Source: Sulfurimonas sp.
GTDB taxonomy: Bacteria; Campylobacterota; Campylobacteria; Campylobacterales; Sulfurimonadaceae
Assembly (NCBI GenBank): GCA_028689055.1
Contig: JAQTWZ010000001.1
Location: forward strand, 42,786 to 106,785
DNA: 64,000 nucleotides
Reading direction: 5' to 3'
Shown here: one piece after another, positions 19,239 through 28,833 of the stretch
Layout of the letters: each line of letters begins with the position of its first letter
How positions within the stretch are numbered: position 1 is the first letter of the stretch
Notes under the pieces: model-generated
Database searches by the model: none
What the model saw: the letters and a program-made list of their open reading frames with translations, nothing else
What the model was told of the DNA's origin: nothing
Position numbers and translations under genes: made by a program

Positions 19239-20537
19239 ATGCAAAAAGTAGAACTCCTCTCTCCTGCTGGAACTTTAGAAAAATTAAAAATAGCACTTGA
19301 CTTTGGTGCGGATGCGGTTTATGGCGGTGTGAGCCACTTTTCACTTCGTATTCGCTCAGGCAAAGAGTTTAGTATGGAAGAGTTTGCGGAGGGCATCGCT
19401 TACGCACATGAGCGAGGGAAAAAAGTCTATGCAACAATAAACGGCTTTCCTTTTAACTCTCAGCTAAATCTTTTGAAAAAACATATCATTGCTATGGCTG
19501 CGTTAAAACCCGATGCTTTTATCGTAGCGACTCCCGGCGTCTTAAAGCTTTGTCATGAGCTAGCACCTGATATGCCTTTGCATCTCTCGACACAGGCAAA
19601 TGTGATGAATGTTCTTGATGCACAGGTCTATCATGAGATGGGTGCGACGCGTATTATCACTGCACGGGAGATTTCACTCAAAGACCTCAAAGAGATCAAA
19701 AAAGAGTTACCGAATCTTGAACTTGAGGTTTTTGTACATGGCTCTATGTGTTTTGCTTACAGCGGACGATGTCTCATCTCCACACTGCAAAGCGGACGTG
19801 TGCCAAATCGTGGCTCATGTGCCAATGACTGCCGTTTTCCTTATGTGATGTATGCCGCAAATCCTGAAACAGGAACTCTTTTCAAGCTAGAAGAAGATGA
19901 GGGAGTCGGCACTTACATTATGAACTCAAAAGATCTCAATCTTGCTTCACATATCGGGGAGATTCTTGATAGCGGGGCGGTGGATTCTATAAAAGTCGAA
20001 GGGCGTACAAAAACTGCTTATTATGCGGCAACAACTGCAAAAGCCTACAGAATGGCGATCGATGATTATTATGCAGGGACGCTTGAGAGTGAAAAATATC
20101 AGTATGAACTTCAATCTTTGCAAAATCGCGGATATACGGATGCCTATCTAATTTCACGCCCATTTGAAAAGCATGATACGCAGAGTTTGGATTTTACGAT
20201 GCAGCTTGGGACGCATCAGGTGAGCGGTGTTGTCAATGAGGAAGGGACGCACTTTTTGTGCAAATACAAAACCCTGCCCAATGATGAACTTGAGATTGTA
20301 GCTCCATTAAAAAGTGAAATAGCTTTTGTTGATAACGAGTTTGGTACGACGTATGAGAGAGATGGAAAAATATTTATGAAGTTTAAACAGCTCAAAGCCA
20401 TCAATGGAAAAATCTGGGATGAAGTACACAGCGGAAACGTCAATCTTATAACACTTCCGACGAAGTTCCCTTCTTATACGTTTTTCAGGATTCCGGCACA
20501 TCCTGATATGGATACATATCCTAAAGCCAAGCTTTAA
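19239..20537 (+). CDS. U32 family protein, probable tRNA 5-hydroxyuridine synthesis protein
   Basis: 432 residues of the peptidase-U32/YegQ (TrhP) family, now tied to tRNA wobble-uridine hydroxylation rather than proteolysis. Signatures: LLSPAGTLEKLKIAL, GADAVYGG, FVHGSMCFAYSGRCLIS, RGSCANDCRFPY and the EGRTKTAYYAATTAKAYR segment. The four Cys in the middle are the family's cluster ligands. It starts at ATG 19239 after a gap that may hold its promoter. Confidence 0.85.
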   Translation: MQKVELLSPAGTLEKLKIALDFGADAVYGGVSHFSLRIRSGKEFSMEEFAEGIAYAHERGKKVYATINGFPFNSQLNLLKKHIIAMAALKPDAFIVATPGVLKLCHELAPDMPLHLSTQANVMNVLDAQVYHEMGATRIITAREISLKDLKEIKKELPNLELEVFVHGSMCFAYSGRCLISTLQSGRVPNRGSCANDCRFPYVMYAANPETGTLFKLEEDEGVGTYIMNSKDLNLASHIGEILDSGAVDSIKVEGRTKTAYYAATTAKAYRMAIDDYYAGTLESEKYQYELQSLQNRGYTDAYLISRPFEKHDTQSLDFTMQLGTHQVSGVVNEEGTHFLCKYKTLPNDELEIVAPLKSEIAFVDNEFGTTYERDGKIFMKFKQLKAINGKIWDEVHSGNVNLITLPTKFPSYTFFRIPAHPDMDTYPKAKL

Positions 20538-20590
20538 AAATTAAACAAAGAAAATGTATAATTCGCAGATCAAAAAAAAGGAAGAAAACT

Positions 20591-21091
20591 ATGAAGTTTG
20601 TATCGATAATTATCGGAAGTAAAAGCGATTTTGAGGTTATGAAATCTTGTTCAGACACACTAGAAGCATTTGGCGTAAATTACGAACTTGTAATATCTTC
20701 AGCACACCGTTCACCTGAGCGTACAAAAGATTATATCACTGCAGCTGAGAAAAAAGGTGCACAGGTATTTATCGCCGCAGCGGGAATGGCTGCGCATTTA
20801 GCGGGCGTTTTATCTTCAAAAACTGTCAAACCTATCATCGGTGTTCCGATGTCTGCTTCTGCTTTGAGTGGTATCGATGCACTTTTATCCACGGTACAGA
20901 TGCCGGCTGGAATGCCAGTTGCTACAGTAGCGATAGGAAAAGCAGGCGCGATCAATTCGGCGTATTTGGCGATGCAAATCTTGGCTCTTGAGAATGAAGA
21001 GTTGGCAGTTAAACTCAAAGAAGACCGTATTGCAAAAGCAAAAAAAGTTGAGCTTGATTCTTTAGAGATTGAGACGATTATCAAGCTATAA
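20591..21091 (+). CDS. purE: N5-carboxyaminoimidazole ribonucleotide mutase
   Basis: Purine biosynthesis, class I PurE, 166 residues. Motifs IIGSKSDFEVM, SAHRSPERT and AAAGMAAHLAGV with PVIGVP-like KPIIGVPMS are present, then the GIDALLSTVQMPAGMPVATVAIG block. TATAAT at 20557-20562 and AAAAGGAAG upstream give a plausible promoter and ribosome site. First gene of a run with the next two genes. Confidence 0.96.
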   Translation: MKFVSIIIGSKSDFEVMKSCSDTLEAFGVNYELVISSAHRSPERTKDYITAAEKKGAQVFIAAAGMAAHLAGVLSSKTVKPIIGVPMSASALSGIDALLSTVQMPAGMPVATVAIGKAGAINSAYLAMQILALENEELAVKLKEDRIAKAKKVELDSLEIETIIKL

Positions 21092-21115
21092 GTTTTCCTA
21101 TCTGAAGGGGTATGT

Positions 21116-21586
21116 ATGAAGTGGATGAGTGATGATGAGTATAGTGAGTTAACGGGTTTGGAACTATCTGCTATAGATGATTTGTGTGAACGCGGTAAAC
21201 TTACTGTAAAAGTTGAAGATGGCATCAGGATGATAGACCCTTCAAAAGGGACTTCTGATGTTGTTCCTGCGACACTCAGAGAACTCTCAAGACGCAATAC
21301 GCATGAGATGCTCGTTCAGCCGCAGTTTGTCGAAAAAACGATAGGTACTATCATCAATCTTCATGAAAAAGTTTTGGATGCAAAAGACGAAACACTTGCC
21401 GCGGTGCGGGTGGAAAATGAATTTTTGCGTGAAGCTCTTGGCTCTTTGCAAGAGCTGTATGATGAAGACAGGGTAACAATCCACACACTTCAGGAGCAGC
21501 TCAAACTCTCCCAACAAGAAGTAGAATTTATGCGAAGAAAATATAAGCTCATGTGGAACAAAGCCATCGAAGAGCATACAAACTAG
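21116..21586 (+). CDS. DUF3972-like protein with helix-turn-helix and coiled coil
   Basis: 156 residues, apparently the Campylobacterota-specific DUF3972 family (from memory, not certain). The N-terminus (WMSDDEYSELTGLELSAIDDLCERG) resembles a MerR-type helix-turn-helix. From ~residue 80 to the end is a long heptad-like coiled coil. AAGGGG precedes ATG 21116. Its stop shares one base with the GTG start of the next gene. Role unknown; a DNA-binding adaptor is possible. Confidence 0.75.
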   Translation: MKWMSDDEYSELTGLELSAIDDLCERGKLTVKVEDGIRMIDPSKGTSDVVPATLRELSRRNTHEMLVQPQFVEKTIGTIINLHEKVLDAKDETLAAVRVENEFLREALGSLQELYDEDRVTIHTLQEQLKLSQQEVEFMRRKYKLMWNKAIEEHTN

Positions 21587-22443
21587 TGAAGATAGAAGAG
21601 GCTTGTGTCGGTTGCATCATCAACCAAAGTGTGCGTGTTGCGGATGCTATCCATGCAAACGCAGCGCTCAAAGAAGAACTCACTTCCAGTGTAGAGACGA
21701 TGAGCAAAAGTTTCTCTTTTGCCCATACACCTCCAGAAATCGCCGCTGATGTTTATGCACTTATGGCGCGTATTGCTCAAAAACATGATCTTTATGATGC
21801 GCTCAAAAAAATCTCAACTGCAAAAGCACTCTCTTTTGTGCCGCTACTCAAAGAAAAACTCTCTCAAAGTGATGATAAACTTCTCACAGCAACCAAAATA
21901 GCCGTAGCCGGAAACGTCATAGATTTGGCGGCAGAAGTTGCGTTTGACCTGGGCGAAGAGCTTGCAAAAATCTTTGATACTGCATTTGCTCATGATGATT
22001 TTGCACTGCTTCAAATGCAACTCCAAAACGCAAAAACAATCGTTATTCTTGGAGACAATGTCGGAGAACATATCTTTGACTTTATCTTTTTGCAAACACT
22101 TCAAGAACTCTATCCAAACGCCAGTTATGCTTATTTTGTACGAGGTACGCCTATCATCAATGATGTGACGATGCAAGAAGCCAAAGAGGCGGGGTTTGAG
22201 AGTATTTGCGAACTTGTAGATAGCGGTGTCAATACTCCGGGGTTTACCTACAGTAGGGCAAATAGACATGCACAAGAGCTCTTTGACGCGGCGGATCTTG
22301 TTATATCAAAAGGGATGGGAAACTACGAATGCCTTACTCCCTCACACAGAAATAATATCTGTTTTTTACTCAAGGTGAAGTGCTCCGTCGTAGCGGGTTC
22401 ACTTGACAAAAATCGAGGAGATATCGTATGCAAAATGGCTTAA
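21586..22443 (+). CDS. DUF89 (ARMT1-like) damage-control phosphatase family
   Basis: 285 residues from GTG 21586 (VKIEEACVGC), chosen because it overlaps the upstream stop by one base (TAGTG). Family marks: N-terminal CVGCIINQ, the metal-site motif ILGDNVGEHIFD, RGTPIINDVTMQEA and ISKGMGNYE. The family is proposed to remove damaged sugar phosphates, and the substrate here is unknown. Coupled to the DUF3972-like gene; its 3' end overlaps a signal-peptide ORF. Confidence 0.82.
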   Translation: MKIEEACVGCIINQSVRVADAIHANAALKEELTSSVETMSKSFSFAHTPPEIAADVYALMARIAQKHDLYDALKKISTAKALSFVPLLKEKLSQSDDKLLTATKIAVAGNVIDLAAEVAFDLGEELAKIFDTAFAHDDFALLQMQLQNAKTIVILGDNVGEHIFDFIFLQTLQELYPNASYAYFVRGTPIINDVTMQEAKEAGFESICELVDSGVNTPGFTYSRANRHAQELFDAADLVISKGMGNYECLTPSHRNNICFLLKVKCSVVAGSLDKNRGDIVCKMA

Positions 22444-22988
22444 AACTACTAGTGACAACAGCACTTCTTGGAACTTTGAACTGCGTTTGGGCAGAGCCAA
22501 AAATAGTCGCTTCGTTTGCGTTTGTCGGTATGGCGATGGTGTTATTTTAGATAGCGAAAAATCTACATATTTTAAGTGACTCGTTGGAGGTTTCTTGCGG
22601 GCTTGGGCTTGGTTATAGATATTGGGAACGCCAACTCTCAGCTTCTCAGATAGAACTTTATGAGTGGTTTTCGCTGCGTCCAAAAGTGGGAGTTGCGTAC
22701 AGTTTGTCACATGAGCTGCGTTTAGCTTTGGATTTGGAGTACCAATATGGCATCAGTCCTACGATGAGTGAGAGCTATTATGGTCTGGATTTTGATTTGG
22801 GGGCGGCTGATATAGTGAAAGTATCTGTGCCTCTCACTTATAGATACAGTAGTGTGATGGATTTTTTTGTTACGGCAGTTTATGAACAGCAAAAGATTGA
22901 GGCTTCTGATGTGAAGTCTGGATTTTATGAACCAGACAGCACCGCAAACAATAGCTACTTGAAACTAGGACTTCTCTTCAAATACTAG
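22428..22988 (+). pseudogene. Broken outer-membrane beta-barrel protein gene
   Basis: ATG 22428, with GAGGAG 7 bases upstream, opens a signal peptide (LLVTTALLGTLNCVWA then EPKIVAS) that ends at an in-frame TAG (22548-22550). The same frame resumes from about 22575 and encodes a barrel-like sequence to 22988 (GLGLGYRYWERQ, LDLEYQYG, YLKLGLLFKY), ending in an aromatic residue as outer-membrane barrels do. Between ~22526 and 22576 another frame reads RYGDGVILDSEKSTYFK, so two compensating frameshifts are more likely than a single nonsense change. A TTG at 22584 could allow a fragment lacking the signal peptide. Confidence 0.55.
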
Positions 22989-23365
22989 TTCGAATTTTTC
23001 GGATGCGTCCGCTCATGTGCGGCTTTTTGTCTCTCACTCCAAAGTTTTGAGAGTTCTGCTGTATCGAGCTTGTCTATTTTTTGCAAAGCAGCGGCTTTGT
23101 TGAGCGGACTCTTTTCATATTTGATACCGCTTGGCATGAGCCTATTTTCTTTGATTTGGGCATATTCAAAGTTTTTTGTCTCTTCGTTGTATTTTAAAAT
23201 ATCCCCATCTTGCGTTTGTATCCAGTGAAGGTGTTGATTGCCTTGGGCTTTTGCCATAAAAGTCGTGCCGTCTGCGTTTGTAAACTCTCTGAGAGCGTCA
23301 AACGCAGGTGCACCGAAAAGTAAAACGCAGCTCATGAAGAGTAAAATCATTGTTTTCATAATCAT
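22985..23365 (-). CDS. Small secreted protein resembling the N-terminal region of M6 metalloproteases
   Basis: 126 residues with a signal peptide (MILLFMSCVLLFGAPAFD). The mature part (NADGTTFMAKAQGNQHLHWI, QTQDGDILKY) resembles the small domain often found at the N-terminus of M6-type secreted metalloproteases, before the catalytic domain. It lies immediately downstream of such a protease with a 2-base gap, so the two may form a split propeptide/inhibitor and enzyme. ATG 23359 is an alternative start. Confidence 0.65.
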   Translation of the reverse strand: MIMKTMILLFMSCVLLFGAPAFDALREFTNADGTTFMAKAQGNQHLHWIQTQDGDILKYNEETKNFEYAQIKENRLMPSGIKYEKSPLNKAAALQKIDKLDTAELSKLWSERQKAAHERTHPKNSN

Positions 23366-23367
23366 TC

Positions 23368-24732
23368 CTATTTTATATTTAAGTTCATCACAGAAGCTCT
23401 AGGAGATATGCTAGAGACTAAAGTCAGAAAATAATTGACATTTCCTTCATAATAAAGAGCATTTTCATCTCCACTGCCTCCAAGTGTATCAATAGTTCCG
23501 ACAACCGCTTCGACCAAATCTACACCTTTATTAGCTGTATCTGCGTTTACTATATTGTTATCAAAGTAGTAAGAAGTGAGTTTTGTCTCGTCCACTTTCC
23601 AGATAGCTATACCGCCTCCAAAAGTCCCATCAAGCACATAAAGTCCTTTGTCATAACCCGCATTATTTCTATTTTCCAAAAGATAGTAGCTTGTTGTGTC
23701 TATAGGGATTTTTATCAAATCATAATCGAGTGACGCTGTTTGGGTAAGTGTTGTGCTACCTGTAATAGTTTTTGGTGTGACCCAGCCGTTGTAGTATTTG
23801 CTCCATGCAGAAAAGTGTGTCGGCGTATTCCCGGGATATTCGCTGCTGTTTTGTCTCGCCCACGTGCCCGCTCCCATGAGCCCGAAATAGCCTATGCCCC
23901 CAGTTGTTCCCTGTGTATTATATAAATCAGGAAGATGAAACGCAGAGTGTCCCAGCTCATGTGCGATGATACCTATAGTTGCATTATGTGAGTTGGCGAC
24001 ATTATGTCTCTCTCCAAAGAGAGCAAAATTGCCTTCGTTTGCACAGCCCATAAGAGTGACACCATCAAGCGTAGGGACAATTGCATCATCGTAGATGCAA
24101 TAAGAATGTGCCCAGATGCCGTTTTTGACATGATATCCTTCGTATGCGTCTTCATAGCCTGCTATGATAAAAGTCAAAAGCAGTTCATCGGGTGTAATAT
24201 GCCCATCTGCGTTTGTGTCATAATTGGAAAAATCAACAACGCTGTCCAGAGCAACAAGAGCCGCTGTGAGGTCAGGATAAACAGCGGCAGCAAATGCTGT
24301 AAAATCGTCTATATCTGCGTTTGGATGGTCTTTATCTAGGCGAATAGAAACAAGACCATCATTTGCAGTGCCTCCACTTTCGACTACTTTTGCAAACTCA
24401 AAATTACCATGACTGGCTTCTATATAATAGTGGTTGAGCTGATGGTCAAGTTTGCCAAAAAGCTTGCCGCTCCATGTGCTTTGGGATGAGGTAATCTGGA
24501 TATTGTTATAGCTGATAAGTATGCCTAACATCGGGATAGAAGATTGAGTAATAGTTGTATTAGTCTCTTCGGGTATAGTTGCATTTATATCAGTAGTATT
24601 TTCATCTTCAGGTAAAATAACTGGAAGTTCCGTTTCACTTGTTGGCGTTTCAGTTGAGTCACTCGAACCCCCAGAGCTACAGCCAAAAAAGAGTGAAGAA
24701 GCAATGATCAGAAGAAGCAAATTTTTCATCAT
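23368..24732 (-). CDS. M6-family metalloprotease-domain lipoprotein
   Basis: 454 residues. Lipoprotein signal with lipobox (SLFFGC), a Ser/Thr/Glu-rich linker to ~65, then a catalytic domain with the zinc motif IAHELGHSAFHLPDLY (HExxH plus a further His) near residue 257. It has the YNGWVTPKTI type region of M6 enzymes and an EF-hand-like DTNADGHITPDELL near ~170-184. Likely an extracytoplasmic endopeptidase tethered to the membrane. Operonic with the small gene downstream. Confidence 0.82.
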   Translation of the reverse strand: MMKNLLLLIIASSLFFGCSSGGSSDSTETPTSETELPVILPEDENTTDINATIPEETNTTITQSSIPMLGILISYNNIQITSSQSTWSGKLFGKLDHQLNHYYIEASHGNFEFAKVVESGGTANDGLVSIRLDKDHPNADIDDFTAFAAAVYPDLTAALVALDSVVDFSNYDTNADGHITPDELLLTFIIAGYEDAYEGYHVKNGIWAHSYCIYDDAIVPTLDGVTLMGCANEGNFALFGERHNVANSHNATIGIIAHELGHSAFHLPDLYNTQGTTGGIGYFGLMGAGTWARQNSSEYPGNTPTHFSAWSKYYNGWVTPKTITGSTTLTQTASLDYDLIKIPIDTTSYYLLENRNNAGYDKGLYVLDGTFGGGIAIWKVDETKLTSYYFDNNIVNADTANKGVDLVEAVVGTIDTLGGSGDENALYYEGNVNYFLTLVSSISPRASVMNLNIK

Positions 24733-24825
24733 TAAGGCACCCTTTTTCTCTTATTATACCCTTAGATTTATGAATAAACAAGCACACAGTGGTTACAATG
24801 GCGCAATTTATTTGAGAGGGAAGAG

Positions 24826-25707
24826 ATGATAACTTTTAGCGAGATGTTACTAAAACTGCAAGAATTTTGGATGAGGGAGGGGTGCAATATCGTGCAGCCT
24901 TACGACATTCCAGCAGGAGCAGGGACATTTCACCCTGCTACTTTTCTTCGCTCACTCGATTCTACTCCATGGGCTACGGCGTATGTAGCACCAAGCCGCC
25001 GCCCGACGGATGGACGCTACGGTGAAAACCCGAACAGACTTGGAAGCTACTATCAGTTTCAAGCACTTATCAAACCATCACCTGATAATATCCAAGAGCT
25101 TTATCTCAAATCTTTGGAGTATCTGGGGCTTGATGTCTCACAACACGATATCCGCTTTGTAGAAGATAACTGGGAATCCCCGACACTCGGTGCGTGGGGA
25201 CTTGGCTGGGAAGTTTGGCTCAATGGAATGGAAGTGACACAGTTTACTTATTTCCAACAAGTCGGCGGCATCGAATGTAACCCTGTAGCCGTGGAGATAA
25301 CCTACGGAACAGAGAGACTTGCGATGTATCTTCAGGGCGTGGACACTGTTTTTGATATCGTCTGGGGCGAAAACCAGTACGGCAAAACTCTCTATCGCGA
25401 TGTACACAAAGAAGCCGAAATCGAATTTAGCAAATACAACTTTGAAGTAGCCGACACCGCAATGCTTTTTCACGAGTTTAACGCAAAAAGCGAAGAGTGC
25501 CTCAAAACGCTAGCAGCAGGACTTCCTCTCCCTGCGTACGACCTCTGTATGATGGCAGCAAGCACATTCAACGTCCTCGACGCCCGCAAAGCCATCAGCC
25601 AAACAGAACGCCAAAACTACATCCTAAAAATCCGCGAACTCTCAAAAGGCTGCGCAGAACTTTATAAGGCACAAGAAGCGGATAGAGTTGCGAGGGTGAA
25701 GGGGTAA
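24826..25707 (+). CDS. glyQ: Glycyl-tRNA synthetase alpha subunit
   Basis: Catalytic subunit of the bacterial alpha2beta2 glycyl-tRNA synthetase. 293 residues. Signatures near the start: [60 protein letters not shown]. The beta subunit (glyS) is not next to it here. Followed at once by a long inverted repeat and acquired DNA. Confidence 0.96.
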   Translation: MITFSEMLLKLQEFWMREGCNIVQPYDIPAGAGTFHPATFLRSLDSTPWATAYVAPSRRPTDGRYGENPNRLGSYYQFQALIKPSPDNIQELYLKSLEYLGLDVSQHDIRFVEDNWESPTLGAWGLGWEVWLNGMEVTQFTYFQQVGGIECNPVAVEITYGTERLAMYLQGVDTVFDIVWGENQYGKTLYRDVHKEAEIEFSKYNFEVADTAMLFHEFNAKSEECLKTLAAGLPLPAYDLCMMAASTFNVLDARKAISQTERQNYILKIRELSKGCAELYKAQEADRVARVKG

Positions 25708-25743
25708 TATTAATTTCATGACATTTTGTCATAAAATTAATAT
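25707..25743. promoter_or_regulatory. 17-bp inverted repeat between glyQ and the methyltransferase gene
   Basis: Arms 25707-25723 and 25727-25743, one internal mismatch, 3-base spacer; the core is ATGACA TTT TGTCAT. It begins on the last base of the glyQ stop codon and ends 51 bases before the methyltransferase ATG. It could be a glyQ terminator or an operator for the restriction-modification genes. The near-perfect symmetry with little GC favours a protein-binding site. Confidence 0.6.
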
Positions 25744-25794
25744 ATAAAATTGCATTTTGATATTCTACTTCAAATTTCTATTTGGAGCTATATC

Positions 25795-27102
25795 ATGAAA
25801 ATTCCAAACTTATTTACACATTATTTAAAAGATGAAATCAACATGAATAAACCAACTTCACACACAATTAGAACTGTTGAATTGTTTGCCGGAGTTGGAG
25901 GATTTCGTCTTGGATTAGAGCGGGCAGCAAACGCAAAAAAATCTTATAAAGTTGTCTGGAGTAACCAATGGGAACCCTCTACAAAAATACAACATGCATC
26001 TGATGTATATTGTGCAAGATTTGGTTATGAAAATCATGCCAACGAAGATATATCTACAGTAAAAGTTTTTGATATACCAAATCATGATCTTCTTGTCGGT
26101 GGATTTCCTTGTCAGGACTATTCTGTTGCAAGTACACTAAAAAATTCACATGGCATAGTAGGTAAAAAAGGTGTACTTTGGTGGGAAATTTATCGCATAC
26201 TAGAAGAAAAACAAGAAAATGCTCCAAAATATTTAATGCTGGAAAATGTCGATAGATTACTCAAGTCACCTGCTTCCCAAAGAGGAAGAGATTTTGCAAT
26301 TATTTTAGCATCACTTAATAAATTGGAATATGCCGTTGAATGGCGAGTAATTAATGCAAGTGACTATGGGATGCCACAAAGACGCCGTCGCATTTTTATA
26401 ATGGCATACAAAAAAGGTACACATCTTTATAAAAAAATTAAAAAATATACTCCAGTAGAGCTTCTCAACAAAGAAAGCTTATTCGCAAAAACTTTCCCCG
26501 TACAACACATAGATGAAACTCAAATCCTTAGTGCACAACTTGATGATGACTTAGTGCATATAACAAACCATTTTAATGAAGAAACACCGAAACAAAATTC
26601 TTTTTTAGAATCAGGATATATGATAGAGAGTGTTTATTTCACATCTACATATAAGCCAAAGTATCAAGGTTTATTTAATGTTTTAGGAGATTTTTTAGAA
26701 AATGAATCAAATATTCCAAAAGAGTTTTATATTAGTGAAGAAGAGTTGGAAAAATGGCAATATCATAAAGGCTCAAAATCTATAGAAAGAGTCAATAAAA
26801 CTACAGGGCATAAATATCTTTATAGTGAAGGAAGTATGGGCTTTCCTGATGCTTTAGATAAGCCATCACGAACTATTATTACTGGGGAAGGTGGAGCAAG
26901 CGCATCACGATTTAAACATGTCATATGTGTAAATGGTAAGTATCGAAGGCTCACTCCTGTTGAGTTAGAAAGATTAAATATGTTTCCAGATAATCATACT
27001 GCTGGAGTTAGTGATACAAAAAGAGCATTTTTAATGGGGAATGCTCTCGTAATAGGCGTTGTTGAAAAACTTGCTAAAAATCTTTTAGAAGTACTTGGTT
27101 GA
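25795..27102 (+). CDS. DNA (cytosine-5) methyltransferase of a type II system
   Basis: 435 residues from ATG 25795, preceded by GGAG at spacing 7. C5-methyltransferase motifs in order: I VELFAGVGGFRLGL, IV GGFPCQDYSVA with the catalytic Cys, VI LENVDRLL, VIII PQRRRRIFIMAY, then IX/X RRLTPVELERLNMFP and MGNALVIGVV. AT-rich, Lys/Ile-rich composition unlike the flanking core genes. The stop overlaps the ATG of the nuclease gene (TGATG). By partner it probably methylates GATC like M.Sau3AI; this is inference. Confidence 0.9.
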   Translation: MKIPNLFTHYLKDEINMNKPTSHTIRTVELFAGVGGFRLGLERAANAKKSYKVVWSNQWEPSTKIQHASDVYCARFGYENHANEDISTVKVFDIPNHDLLVGGFPCQDYSVASTLKNSHGIVGKKGVLWWEIYRILEEKQENAPKYLMLENVDRLLKSPASQRGRDFAIILASLNKLEYAVEWRVINASDYGMPQRRRRIFIMAYKKGTHLYKKIKKYTPVELLNKESLFAKTFPVQHIDETQILSAQLDDDLVHITNHFNEETPKQNSFLESGYMIESVYFTSTYKPKYQGLFNVLGDFLENESNIPKEFYISEEELEKWQYHKGSKSIERVNKTTGHKYLYSEGSMGFPDALDKPSRTIITGEGGASASRFKHVICVNGKYRRLTPVELERLNMFPDNHTAGVSDTKRAFLMGNALVIGVVEKLAKNLLEVLG

Positions 27103-28502
27103 TGCATCTTTTGCCCTATGATGTAAATAATAAATTATCAATAATTAGGTATGCGCAAGAACTCAAAAATCAAACTCTTAGAATAAAATGCCAGCCTTCA
27201 GATCAGAATACTAAAACAAACAATAAAGGGTCTTTTGGTCAAATCTTGGAAAAATATTATTTTCTCTATGAGCCAAATTCGAATAGTGAACCAGACTTTA
27301 TAGAAGTTGAGCTCGAATTAAAATCTTCCCCTCTGAAACAATTGAAAAAACTCAACTATGTATCCAAAGAGCGTCTTGTGCTCAATATTATTAATTATTT
27401 AACTGTAGTTGATGAAGATTTTGTAAATAGCTCTTTTTGGAAAAAAAATAAAGATTTATTACTTATTTTTTATCTTCATGAATCAAATAAAAATTTTCTT
27501 GACTACCAAATTAAAATAGTAGATGAATGGATTTTTCCAGATATAGATTTAGAAATTATAAAAAATGATTGGGTTCGCATCAAACAAAAAATTCAAGATG
27601 GAAAAGCTCATGAACTCTCTGAAGGTGATACGCTTTACTTAGGAGCATGTACAAAAGGTAGCAAAGGTGGTAATCTTCGTGCACAACCAAATGCATCAAT
27701 ACAAGCAAAACAAAGAGCTTATTCTTTAAAACAAGGATATGTAAATCATATTATTGCTTCACTAACGCACAAGCATCCATCTTATGGAAAAATTATTTCT
27801 ACTTTAGATGTAGCAAAATCTTCTTCCATTGAAGAGATTGTAATTGCTAAATTTCAGCCCTATTATAATAAAAATATCACAGAAATTTTGGGAATTTTAG
27901 GAATTTCAATAAATCAAAAAGCAAAAAACTTCTATGCAAATCTCTCTAAAGCAATATTAGGAATATCTTTGAACCAAGAGATTGAAGAGTTTAAAAAAGC
28001 AGATATTGTTGTCAAAACAGTGAGATTAAAAGAAAATTTCTTGCCAAAAGAAGATATTTCTTTCCCTGTTTTTCAGTACAAAGATCTTGTTGCAGAAAAA
28101 TGGGAAGAATCTCAGATTAAAGATACTTTAGAGCATAAATTTTTGTTTATTTTCTTTCAATATGAAGAGCAAAATCTTATTTTAAAAAAAGTTACCTTTT
28201 GGAATATGCCGTATCAGGATATTCTTGAAGTGAAAAAAGTTTGGAATAAAACAAAACAAGTTGTGTTGGATGGTAAAATCGTTAAAAAGATAAAAATAAA
28301 CAAGGATGGAAAATTAACAAGGTTAACAAATTTTCCATCAAAAAAATATAATGCAGTTGCTCATGTACGACCTCACGCAATAAATGCAAGCGATACTTTA
28401 CCTCTGCCAGTAAAAGATAAATTCACAAAGAGTGAGACATACACTAAGCATTGTTTTTGGCTAAATAATACATATGTAAGAGATAATATTTATAAAGCTT
28501 AG
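27102..28502 (+). CDS. Sau3AI/MutH-family type II restriction endonuclease
   Basis: 466 residues. The N-terminal third holds the MutH-type site GSFGQILEKY and PDFIEVELELKS, with the D-(x)n-E-x-K catalytic triad at about D65, E72 and K74. The second half (~220-440) looks like the degenerate second MutH-like domain of Sau3AI. It is coupled to the methyltransferase by a one-base overlap. The expected target is GATC. The ATG at 27102 is preferred over TTG 27099 because it overlaps the upstream stop. Confidence 0.82.
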   Translation: MHLLPYDVNNKLSIIRYAQELKNQTLRIKCQPSDQNTKTNNKGSFGQILEKYYFLYEPNSNSEPDFIEVELELKSSPLKQLKKLNYVSKERLVLNIINYLTVVDEDFVNSSFWKKNKDLLLIFYLHESNKNFLDYQIKIVDEWIFPDIDLEIIKNDWVRIKQKIQDGKAHELSEGDTLYLGACTKGSKGGNLRAQPNASIQAKQRAYSLKQGYVNHIIASLTHKHPSYGKIISTLDVAKSSSIEEIVIAKFQPYYNKNITEILGILGISINQKAKNFYANLSKAILGISLNQEIEEFKKADIVVKTVRLKENFLPKEDISFPVFQYKDLVAEKWEESQIKDTLEHKFLFIFFQYEEQNLILKKVTFWNMPYQDILEVKKVWNKTKQVVLDGKIVKKIKINKDGKLTRLTNFPSKKYNAVAHVRPHAINASDTLPLPVKDKFTKSETYTKHCFWLNNTYVRDNIYKA

Positions 28503-28833
28503 TTTGCATCTAAACTAGATTTCGTAAATGGCAGAGTTATATTGAGTAGTGTTTCATCATAAAATCAAAAAAAGCAAAGAAGCAAATTTTTTACTCATCA
28601 TGCATGAGCACCTTTTCGTTTTTAAAAAGCTATGACTTTTTCACTTTAGTGGTATCAAATTAGGCATCAGATAAGAAGCAAATTCTGCGTTTATCTTTAG
28701 CCTTATGGCACTTTTTGGGGTGTCTGATTCTAAATTGATGTTTGGTATATGAGAAACTGGTCGATTGAGCTTGATTTACAAATCTTAATCAAGACGATTG
28801 TTGTAGTCTTGAGTAAAAGGTAGTTACTAAGTT
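28503..28833. other. Gene-poor stretch after the restriction genes
   Basis: About 330 bases with no credible ORF on either strand. It contains one copy of the 8-mer CTGCGTTT (28685) that is frequent in the native chromosome, so the right border of the acquired restriction segment probably lies before that point. No terminal repeats were found. Confidence 0.5.
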
